Of a DNA stretch of 64,000 nucleotides, positions 26,024 through 33,357 are shown in pieces. Made by a program: the position numbers and the translations under genes. Every line of letters begins with the position of its first letter. The stretch's first letter is position 1. Location: the NCBI RefSeq assembly GCF_021647475.1, contig NZ_JAKIUR010000008.1, forward strand, positions 15,372 through 79,371, in the 5' to 3' direction. The notes beneath the pieces are model-generated. The model saw nothing but the letters and a program-made list of their open reading frames with translations, was not told where the DNA came from and ran no database searches. This DNA is from Lutibacter sp. (GTDB lineage Bacteria; Bacteroidota; Bacteroidia; Flavobacteriales; Flavobacteriaceae).

Positions 26024-26056
26024 AATCCTCTATTCAAGAACTTAACGCAACAAATC
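26024..26056 (+). mobile_element. Short IS3 transposase fragment
   Basis: Identical in 31 of 33 positions to the reverse complement of 22686-22718 inside the IS3 remnant (AACTTAACGCAACAAATC is shared). It lies in a 321-bp gene-poor gap (25899-26219). The region just before it (25948-26023) shows nothing else recognisable. Confidence 0.65.
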
Positions 26057-26077
26057 TAAATTAATAGATTTGTAACT

Positions 26078-26218
26078 ATGAAACGAAAAAAGAATAGACT
26101 TATTCATAAAGAAATAATACAAATAGAGACACTTTTAAATCAAAAAACATTTGCAAGAGTTGCGGTAATTAAACATTTGCTAAAAAGTATTCCTTATGAT
26201 AAAAAATTTAAAATTTAA
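26078..26218 (+). CDS. Possible 46-residue basic protein
   Basis: An open frame ATG-to-TAA encodes a Lys-rich helical peptide (MKRKKNRLIHKEIIQIE...PYDKKFKI). It directly follows an IS3 fragment and is convergent with the YitT gene. No family was recognised and there is no good promoter. It may be a chance ORF or a relic of mobile DNA. Confidence 0.3.
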   Translation: MKRKKNRLIHKEIIQIETLLNQKTFARVAVIKHLLKSIPYDKKFKI

Positions 26219-26219
26219 G

Positions 26220-27068
26220 TTATAATTTTCTACTAGAGCCTATTAATTCAGTAGCTTCAAATACAATCATAGATGCATTTTTATCGTGTTCTTCTACCAA
26301 GTTTTTAAGTGCAATTATTCTGTTTTTATTTATAGATAGAAAAATAATATTTCTACCATTTTCAAAATGAAGATCATCTCCTTTAATTAAGGTTCCTGTA
26401 ATTCCCATTTCAGCAGTAATAGTATGTTTTAAATCGTCAAGGTTATTTGAAGAAATATGCACAATTTTGTTTTGTTTTATTCCTGTTAATACTAAATCTA
26501 TAAATTTAGAAGCAACAAAAATGCTAATCATACTCCATAGAGATAATTCAATGTCTCTAAATACAATTCCCGCAGAAACAACTACAATAATATCTAAAAA
26601 CAAAATTACAGTTCCAGCTCTCAATCCTAATTTTGTGGTTGCTATTTTTGCTATAATGGTACTTCCACCAGCAGAAGAATCTCCCTTGAAAATTAAACCT
26701 AAGCCAACACCTACACAAATTCCTCCATAAATAGTAGCTAATAAAGTATTTGTACTTAAAGCAGGAAAATGTATAATTTCGGCTAATAAATCAATAAAAG
26801 AGGATAGCAAAATAATGGCAACAATTGTTCTAAATGCAAATCTTTTTCCTAGGTGTTTAATACTAATTAATAATAATGGCGTATTAATTAAAAACATTAA
26901 AATCCCCGTTGGTAAATTAAATAAATAATGAAATATAATGGATAAACCTGCCGTACCACCAGTTACAATTTTATTAGGGATTAAAAATCCAACAACTCCA
27001 ATTGCAGTAATTAGGCTTCCAGTAATTATAAAAGAGTAATTAATAAACTCTTTTTTAAATGTTTGCAT
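26220..27068 (-). CDS. YitT-family membrane protein
   Basis: A 282-residue protein: five to six hydrophobic helices (about residues 1-185) form the YitT_membrane (DUF161) domain with the typical GGTAGLSIIFHYLFNLPTG and GDSSAGGSTIIAKI repeats. A C-terminal DUF2179 ACT-like domain (about 215-275, TAEMGITGTLIKGDD) follows. The biochemical role of the family is unknown. It is a single-gene unit between convergent and divergent neighbours; an R1 repeat lies upstream. Confidence 0.87.
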   Translation of the reverse strand: MQTFKKEFINYSFIITGSLITAIGVVGFLIPNKIVTGGTAGLSIIFHYLFNLPTGILMFLINTPLLLISIKHLGKRFAFRTIVAIILLSSFIDLLAEIIHFPALSTNTLLATIYGGICVGVGLGLIFKGDSSAGGSTIIAKIATTKLGLRAGTVILFLDIIVVVSAGIVFRDIELSLWSMISIFVASKFIDLVLTGIKQNKIVHISSNNLDDLKHTITAEMGITGTLIKGDDLHFENGRNIIFLSINKNRIIALKNLVEEHDKNASMIVFEATELIGSSRKL

Positions 27069-27110
27069 AGATTTAATTATTCAAATAAAATAGTTGTTTT
27101 TCTGATTGTC

Positions 27111-27219
27111 CGTCACCCTGAACTTGTTTCAGGGTCGTATTCAATAAAACACTGGTTATCAAACGGAAATGAGATGCTGAAACGAGCCTGCCTTGCCGAC
27201 AGGCAGGTTCAGCATGACG
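27111..27219. repeat. R1 interspersed palindromic repeat, copy 5
   Basis: Begins CGTCACCCTGAACTTG and ends TTCAGCATGACG, with a CCTGCCTTGCCGACAGGCAGG stem near the right end. It belongs to the subtype seen at 45586. It sits between secA and the YitT gene. Confidence 0.85.
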
Positions 27220-27282
27220 TTGTTCTTTATTATTACTAATTACGGACATACAAATTATTTTTTTCGTTAAAATTGATGTAAT

Positions 27283-30200
27283 TTATTTATCAACTAAAAC
27301 CCATTCTCCTTTTTGAATTAGTGGAATTGCTTGTTTGTACTTCAACGTTTTATTTTCACCAGACATAATATTTTTAATAGTTATGTGCTCATTTCTTCCA
27401 ATTTTACGCTCGGTTCTAACTATAGTTTCTACAACTTGTGGCTGTTGCGTTTGGTTAGTTTGTGCATTTTCAGATAAATTACTATAATCTTCTTTGGTTA
27501 ATTTTACATTTTCACGTTTTCTTTCCTGAGCTTGAGACACTTGATTTGCATTATTAGAAGGTAATTCACCTTTAAATAAGAAGGATAATACTTCTTTATT
27601 TATAGTATCTAACATTCCATTAAATAACTCAAAAGATTCAAATTTGTAAATTAAAAGTGGATCTTTTTGTTCATAAGTAGCATTTTGAACAGATTGTTTT
27701 AACTCATCCATTTGACGTAAATGATCTTTCCAAGTATCATCAATAATGGCTAAGGTGATGTTTTTTTCAAAATCAGTAACTAATTCTTTTCCTTTAGAAT
27801 CATACGCTTCTTTTAAATTGGTAATTACTTTAAGTTCCTTGTTACCATCAGTAAATGGTACTACTATACGTTCGTATTTATCACCTTGATTTTCATAAAC
27901 ATCTTTAATTACAGGGAAAGCCATTTTTGCACTTCGCTCTAATTTATTTTTATAATGTTTGTAAACAACATCAAATAATTGATCGGTAAGTTCTTGTTCC
28001 GATAGCGTTTTAAATTCTTCTTCTGTAAAAGGAGAAGTGGTTGTAGAAAACTTAATTAATTCGTATTCAAAGTTTTTAAAATCACTTGTTACTTTATTTT
28101 CACGTATTAATGAATTACAAGTATCATAAACCATGTTTACAATATCTACTTTTAGTCTAGAGCCATATAAAGCGTGTCTTCTACGTTTGTAAACAACTTC
28201 ACGTTGTGAATTCATTACATCATCATATTCTAATAATCTTTTACGAACACCAAAGTTGTTTTCTTCTACTTTGCGTTGAGCTCTTTCAATTGATTTGGAA
28301 ATCATAGAATGTTGAATTACTTCGCCTTCTTTTAATCCCATTCTATCCATCATTTTGGCAATTCTTTCAGAACCAAACAAACGCATTAAATTATCTTCTA
28401 ATGAAACATAGAACTGAGAGGATCCATTATCTCCTTGACGTCCTGCACGACCACGTAACTGACGGTCAACACGTCTAGAATCATGACGTTCTGTACCAAT
28501 AATAGCTAAACCACCAGCTTTTTTAACTTCATCGGTTAATTTAATATCGGTACCACGACCCGCCATATTTGTTGCAATAGTTACCACGCCAGATTTACCA
28601 GCCTCGGCAATAATGTCAGCTTCTTTTTTATGAAGTTTTGCATTTAATACATTATGTTGAATTTTTTTAATATTAAGCATTCTACTTAATAATTCAGATA
28701 TTTCTACGGAAGTTGTACCTACTAGAACTGGACGACCTAGGTTTACTAAAGTTTCAATTTCATTAATAACCGCATTATATTTTTCACGTTTTGTTTTAAA
28801 AACTAAATCTTCTCTATCATCTCTAATTAAAGGTTTATTACTAGGTACTTCAACCACATCTAATTTGTAGATTTCCCAAAATTCACCAGCTTCCGTAACC
28901 GCAGTACCTGTCATACCAGCTAATTTACGGTACATTCTAAAATAATTTTGTAAGGTTACGGTTGCATAGGTTTGCGTGGCATCTTCAATTTTTACGTTTT
29001 CTTTAGCTTCAATTGCTTGGTGTAAACCATCAGAATAACGACGCCCTTCCATAATACGCCCTGTTTGTTCATCAACAATTTTAATTTTATCTTCCATAAT
29101 AACATATTCCACATCTTTTTCAAATAAGGTATATGCTTTTAAAAGTTGATTCATAGTATGAATACGTTCGCTTTTTAAACTATAATCGCGATACAATTCT
29201 TCTTTTTTTGTCGCAATATCATCTGGGGAATTTGATTCATTTTCAATTCTATGAATTTCCATACTTAAATCGGGAAGTATAAAGAAATCATCCTCTGTAT
29301 CATCTCCAGATAAAAATGTAATTCCTTTATCAGTAAGTTCTATGGAATTATTTTTTTCGTCAATTACAAAATATAGGTCATTATCTATTTTAGGCATTTC
29401 CCTATTATTATCTTGCATATAGAAGTTTTCAGTTTTTTGTAATAAATGCTTAATTCCTTCTTGACTTAAATATTTAATTAAGGCTTTACTTTTAGGTAAT
29501 CCTCTAAAAACGCGAAGCAATAAAAATCCACCTTCTTTAGTATTCCCTTCTTGAATTAGTTTTTTAGCTTCTGCTAAAACTCCAATTAAATGATTTTTTT
29601 GTGTGTTTACAATTCTATCTACACTTGGTTTAAGTTCATTAAATTCGTGTCTATCAGCATTAGCAGTTGCACCAGATATAATTAATGGAGTTCTTGCATC
29701 ATCAACCAAAACTGAATCGACCTCATCTACAATAGCATAATTATGTGGTCGTTGAACTAAATCATTTGGTGAATGTGCCATATTATCACGCAAGTAATCA
29801 AAACCAAATTCATTGTTTGTACCGTAAGTAATATCAGAATTGTAGGCTTTTCGTCTTTCATCGGAATTAGGTTGGTGTAAATCAATACAATCTACGCTTA
29901 ATCCATGAAATTCAAACATTGTTCCCATCCATGCGGCATCACGTTTTGCTAAATAGTCATTTACAGTTACTACGTGAACGCCATTGCCTGTTAGTGCATT
30001 TAAATAAACGGGTAGGGTTGAAACCAACGTTTTACCTTCACCAGTCATCATTTCCGCAATTTTACCTTGGTGTAAAACTGAACCTCCAATTAACTGAACA
30101 TCATAATGAATCATGTCCCAAGTTATTTCCATTCCTTGTGCATCCCAAATGTTTACCCATTCTGTTTGGTCATCATTTAGTAGTGTAACATTATTTCTAA

Positions 30201-30624
30201 TGGCTGAAATTTCACGGTCAAAAGCAGTAGTTGTAACGGTAATAGATTTATTTTCAGTAAAACGTTTTGCAGTTTCTTTCATAACAGCAAACGTTTCTGG
30301 CATAATTTCTTCTAAAATAGTTTCAGAAACTTCATAGGATTGATCTGTTAAAGCATCAATTTCATCATAAATTTCTTCTTTTCTATCAATGTTTGCAGTT
30401 TTAGCTTCTTCTTCTAAAGTATTAATTTTTTGTTTAAATTCACTAATTCCATCTGCTATTTTTTGTTTAAAATAAGCAGTTTTAGCTCTTAGTTCATCAT
30501 TAGTTAAATTATTCATTTCCTGTTCAAAAGCTCTAACTTTTGCAACAATTGGTTGAAGAATTTTTAAATCTTTTTTCTTTTTATCTCCAACAAAAATTTT
30601 TAATACTGAATTTAATATACTCAT
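27283..30624 (-). CDS. secA: Preprotein translocase ATPase SecA
   Basis: ATP-driven motor that pushes preproteins through SecYEG. The 1113 residues are typical of Bacteroidota and about 200 longer than E. coli SecA. The Walker A loop EMMTGEGKTL is at residues 191-200. Walker B is within the DEVDSVLVDDARTPLIISG segment. The TGTAVTEAGEFWEIY and GRAGRQGDNGSSQFYVSLEDNLMRLF motifs of the second motor domain follow. The C terminus ends in KYKQAIPLIQKGEWVLVDK and lacks the zinc-binding SEC-C motif, as is normal for this phylum. An insert-rich stretch (about 350-440) separates the two halves of NBD1. Confidence 0.96.
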   Translation of the reverse strand: MSILNSVLKIFVGDKKKKDLKILQPIVAKVRAFEQEMNNLTNDELRAKTAYFKQKIADGISEFKQKINTLEEEAKTANIDRKEEIYDEIDALTDQSYEVSETILEEIMPETFAVMKETAKRFTENKSITVTTTAFDREISAIRNNVTLLNDDQTEWVNIWDAQGMEITWDMIHYDVQLIGGSVLHQGKIAEMMTGEGKTLVSTLPVYLNALTGNGVHVVTVNDYLAKRDAAWMGTMFEFHGLSVDCIDLHQPNSDERRKAYNSDITYGTNNEFGFDYLRDNMAHSPNDLVQRPHNYAIVDEVDSVLVDDARTPLIISGATANADRHEFNELKPSVDRIVNTQKNHLIGVLAEAKKLIQEGNTKEGGFLLLRVFRGLPKSKALIKYLSQEGIKHLLQKTENFYMQDNNREMPKIDNDLYFVIDEKNNSIELTDKGITFLSGDDTEDDFFILPDLSMEIHRIENESNSPDDIATKKEELYRDYSLKSERIHTMNQLLKAYTLFEKDVEYVIMEDKIKIVDEQTGRIMEGRRYSDGLHQAIEAKENVKIEDATQTYATVTLQNYFRMYRKLAGMTGTAVTEAGEFWEIYKLDVVEVPSNKPLIRDDREDLVFKTKREKYNAVINEIETLVNLGRPVLVGTTSVEISELLSRMLNIKKIQHNVLNAKLHKKEADIIAEAGKSGVVTIATNMAGRGTDIKLTDEVKKAGGLAIIGTERHDSRRVDRQLRGRAGRQGDNGSSQFYVSLEDNLMRLFGSERIAKMMDRMGLKEGEVIQHSMISKSIERAQRKVEENNFGVRKRLLEYDDVMNSQREVVYKRRRHALYGSRLKVDIVNMVYDTCNSLIRENKVTSDFKNFEYELIKFSTTTSPFTEEEFKTLSEQELTDQLFDVVYKHYKNKLERSAKMAFPVIKDVYENQGDKYERIVVPFTDGNKELKVITNLKEAYDSKGKELVTDFEKNITLAIIDDTWKDHLRQMDELKQSVQNATYEQKDPLLIYKFESFELFNGMLDTINKEVLSFLFKGELPSNNANQVSQAQERKRENVKLTKEDYSNLSENAQTNQTQQPQVVETIVRTERKIGRNEHITIKNIMSGENKTLKYKQAIPLIQKGEWVLVDK

Positions 30625-30745
30625 CTTTTTTTTTCAATGTTATGTTTTATTACTCAATTTTAATGAATAATGAATTTGTGTACGAATTTAATTTATTTTA
30701 ACTGGATAAGTGTTAAAATTTTCTTCAAAAATATAGCTTTTTAAA

Positions 30746-30775
30746 CAAAAAAAAAGTCTCAAACGAGACTTTTTT
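30746..30775 (-). terminator. Intrinsic terminator of the DUF2795 gene
   Basis: Stem AGTCTC/GAGACT with a 4-base loop, flanked by A- and T-runs on both sides. It sits 16 bp after the stop of the minus-strand DUF2795 gene. Confidence 0.85.
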
Positions 30776-30790
30776 AATTTTTTAGGGTTA

Positions 30791-31012
30791 TTAATATTCA
30801 TCCTCATTCCACAGGTAATCATCTTGGGAAGGATAATCAGGCCAAATTTCAAGGATAGATTCATAATTTTCGTCTTCATCTTCAATATCTTGTAAGTTTT
30901 CGACTACTTCTAATGGAGCTCCAGTTCTTATTGCATAATCAATCAACTCATCTTTTTTTGCGGGCCACGGTGCATCTGATAAATAAGATGCTAATTCTAA
31001 AGTCCAATACAT
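30791..31012 (-). CDS. DUF2795 domain protein
   Basis: A 73-residue acidic protein with the DUF2795 pattern (LASYLSDAPWPAKKDELIDYAIRTGAPLEVVENLQDI at about 7-43) and an Asp/Glu-rich tail (EDENYESILEIWPDYPSQDD). The fold resembles a small helical domain. No function is known. It is transcribed alone: a good promoter lies upstream and a terminator downstream. Confidence 0.85.
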   Translation of the reverse strand: MYWTLELASYLSDAPWPAKKDELIDYAIRTGAPLEVVENLQDIEDEDENYESILEIWPDYPSQDDYLWNEDEY

Positions 31013-31036
31013 AATTTTATAGTATTATTTTTTTTG

Positions 31037-31066
31037 CAAAAATAAATTTTTTATACAATAAAACAA
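31037..31066 (-). promoter_or_regulatory. Promoter of the DUF2795 gene, TTG-N19-TATTTTTG
   Basis: On the minus strand TTG (31064-31066) and TATTTTTG (31037-31044) with a 19-bp spacer match the Bacteroidota promoter closely, 25 bp before the start codon. Confidence 0.7.
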
Positions 31067-31101
31067 GCTTTTTTATGATTTTAATTTTAAAAAAATAATT
31101 G

Positions 31102-31674
31102 CTAATATTTTTCAGGAATCCATTTAATTTCATCTACCTTAAAATAGCTTGAAAAATGGCGGGCTAAAGTAAATAGATAATCGGATAATCGATTTAAATA
31201 AATTACAATTAATTCATTAATAGTTGTTTTTTCATTTAATAGAGTGCAAATTCGTTCTGCTCTTCGGCAAACGGATCTTGCAATGTGGCAATATGAAACT
31301 ACGGGATGACCTCCAGGGAGAATAAAATTGGTCATTGTCTCTAAATTTTTATTTAGATTATCCATTTCATTTTCAAGAAAAAGGATAGATTTAGTTGTGA
31401 TTTTTGGAATGTTTAGCCGATCTTTTCCAGTTTTTAATTTTTCTTTGTTGGTTGGTGTTGCTAACATTGCACCTAATGTGAATAACTCCGTTTGAATTTT
31501 TAATAAAGTTGTTTTGGTATCATCATCAATTTTTTGATCTTTTATTAAACCGATGAAGGAATTTAGTTCATCTACAGTGCCGTAAGCTTCAATTCTAATA
31601 TGATGTTTAGGAACTCGTTCTCCTCCAAACAATGAGGTTTTTCCTTTATCGCCAGTTTTTGTGTAAATTTTCAT
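31102..31674 (-). CDS. Cob(I)alamin adenosyltransferase, PduO type
   Basis: Transfers the adenosyl group of ATP to cob(I)alamin to make coenzyme B12. A 190-residue protein with the ATP-binding N terminus KIYTKTGDKGKTSLFGGERVPK and EAYGTVDELNSFIG. The cobalamin-side helices carry FILPGGHPVVSYCHIARSVCRRAERI (residues 117-142). The C-terminal NRLSDYLFTLARHF is the second family signature. It lies 29 bp downstream of a methyltransferase gene on the same strand. No other cobalamin genes are visible, suggesting use of salvaged B12. Confidence 0.93.
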   Translation of the reverse strand: MKIYTKTGDKGKTSLFGGERVPKHHIRIEAYGTVDELNSFIGLIKDQKIDDDTKTTLLKIQTELFTLGAMLATPTNKEKLKTGKDRLNIPKITTKSILFLENEMDNLNKNLETMTNFILPGGHPVVSYCHIARSVCRRAERICTLLNEKTTINELIVIYLNRLSDYLFTLARHFSSYFKVDEIKWIPEKY

Positions 31675-31703
31675 AAGGTAAATTTAAATAAATATTACTG
31701 AAT

Positions 31704-32480
31704 TTAAATGCGAATGGTAAAATGTTGTTTAACTTGTTCTTTTCTGAAAAACACAATTCCCCAATAAAAAGTATCGATAGTTACCGTAACTTTAGGATGT
31801 TCCTTTATTTTATTCCAAGCTTGAAACATTTCTTTAGATAAATGAATATCATCAAAAATAAAAACAGATTCATTTTTAACTGTTTTTAAACATTCATAAA
31901 AATAGTTTAAAGTGGCTTTTTTAGTGTGATTGCCGTCAAAATATATCAAGCCAAAAGAATTTGAATCAATTAATTTAGGTAGCGTGTTTTCAAATTTACC
32001 TGTTATTACTTTTATGGTTGAAAATTTAAACTTCTCAAAAAGTTGTTTTGCATAATTAGCCGTATTTGGACAACCTTCTAACGTTATAATTTTAGCTTTT
32101 GGATTTCCAATTTGCAATGCAGATGAGCTTAAACCGACTGATGTACCAATTTCTAAAATATATTTAGGCTTAAAATAAGCGACTAACCGAATTAATAAAA
32201 GTGCATTTTTTGTTTTTATTCCTGCAATTTTTGTGATATCACAAACTTTTCTTTTATTGGTTTTAAATATTTTAGAACCACTTCCAAAATCCTTTACATT
32301 AAGTATTGTTTTATCATTTAATAACCACTTTTTAACGTTGTAAAATTCATTTTTTTGCTCTAATTTAGTTTTACAATTAAAACATTTAGTAATTAAATTA
32401 AAAACAAAAGGGGAATGAACACCGTGCTTATTAGTAGATTTGAATAAAAAAAGAATATATCGTTTAATTTTAAACCACAT
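31704..32480 (-). CDS. Class I SAM-dependent methyltransferase
   Basis: A 258-residue protein with a Rossmann methyltransferase domain. The SAM loop YILEIGTSVGLSSSALQ is at about residues 108-124, an acidic turn AKIITLEGCPNTANYAKQLF follows, and YFDGNHTKKATLNYFYECL is a strand-4 signature like that of the O-methyltransferase/CmoI-like Methyltransf_24 group. The substrate is unknown. It is divergent from the Wza-like gene and probably co-transcribed with the adenosyltransferase downstream. Confidence 0.83.
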   Translation of the reverse strand: MWFKIKRYILFLFKSTNKHGVHSPFVFNLITKCFNCKTKLEQKNEFYNVKKWLLNDKTILNVKDFGSGSKIFKTNKRKVCDITKIAGIKTKNALLLIRLVAYFKPKYILEIGTSVGLSSSALQIGNPKAKIITLEGCPNTANYAKQLFEKFKFSTIKVITGKFENTLPKLIDSNSFGLIYFDGNHTKKATLNYFYECLKTVKNESVFIFDDIHLSKEMFQAWNKIKEHPKVTVTIDTFYWGIVFFRKEQVKQHFTIRI

Positions 32481-32539
32481 TATTAGTACATTTAAATGCG
32501 AAATTAAAAGAAAAATTATTTTAATAGGTCATTTAAAAT

Positions 32540-32547
32540 TATATTTG
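32540..32547 (+). promoter_or_regulatory. -7 box of the Wza/Wzc operon (TATATTTG)
   Basis: TATATTTG fits TAnnTTTG, 21 bp before the Wza-like ATG. It heads a two-gene transcript. Confidence 0.55.
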
Positions 32548-32568
32548 CCTTAGCTTCAATAAAATTTT

Positions 32569-33351
32569 ATGAATAGATATTTTGTTTACCTTTTAGTTAT
32601 AAGTTTGTTTTCCTCTTGTGTTACTACAAAACAAATGACTTATTATCAAGGAGATCCAGTAAAAAAATCAGAACTTTATAAGTTAAATAATGCACCTTAT
32701 CGGTTACAGGTTAATGATATTTTATATATCGATATAAAAGCTGATAATCCTAAAATTGTTTCTATGTTTAAAAATGTTGAAAGCAATTCTGGAAGTGCAG
32801 CTAATGTGGGAGGTAATTTATATTTTAAAGGCTATACTATTGATAGACATGGAAATATTAGAATTCCTTACATTGGAGAAATTAATGTTTTAGGATATAC
32901 AACGAAAGAAGTTCGTGAAAAAATTGAAATGGAATTGGGTAAATTTTTTAAAAATCCAGCACAAATTTTTGTAACCGTAAAATTAACAGGAATTAAATTT
33001 GTAGTAACAGGTGAAGTTAATTCTCCAGGAACTTTAAATTTAGCTCAAAATGAAGTTTCTATTATAGATGCTATTGCAAATGCTGGAGAAATAACGCAAT
33101 TTGGTAATAGAAAAGATGTAATTATTATTAGAAAAACCATTGATGGTGTAAAAAAATATCATTTAGATTTAACAAATATTGATGTATTTAACTCAAAACA
33201 TTTTTATATACAACCTAATGATATTGTGTATGTAGCTCCATTAAAACAAAAATCTTGGGGAACAGGTACTACTGGACTTCAATCATTTTCAACGGTAGTT
33301 ACCGTATTGTCTTTTTTAGTAAGTTCGGTTTTATTAGTTAAAAACTTATAG
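32569..33351 (+). CDS. Polysaccharide export lipoprotein (Wza-like)
   Basis: A 260-residue outer-membrane auxiliary protein. A lipoprotein signal (LLVISLFSSC, Cys about residue 17) is followed by a Poly_export domain (YRLQVNDILYIDIKADNPK...IRIPYIGEINVLGYTTKEVREKIEMEL, about residues 44-125) and a SLBB domain (VVTGEVNSPGTLNLAQNEVSIIDAIANAGEI, about 145-180). A C-terminal hydrophobic stretch ends the protein. It should form the translocon across the outer membrane with the downstream Wzc-like kinase, 6 bp away. No glycosyltransferase genes follow, so the exported polymer is not identified. Confidence 0.9.
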   Translation: MNRYFVYLLVISLFSSCVTTKQMTYYQGDPVKKSELYKLNNAPYRLQVNDILYIDIKADNPKIVSMFKNVESNSGSAANVGGNLYFKGYTIDRHGNIRIPYIGEINVLGYTTKEVREKIEMELGKFFKNPAQIFVTVKLTGIKFVVTGEVNSPGTLNLAQNEVSIIDAIANAGEITQFGNRKDVIIIRKTIDGVKKYHLDLTNIDVFNSKHFYIQPNDIVYVAPLKQKSWGTGTTGLQSFSTVVTVLSFLVSSVLLVKNL

Positions 33352-33357
33352 TGGTTT

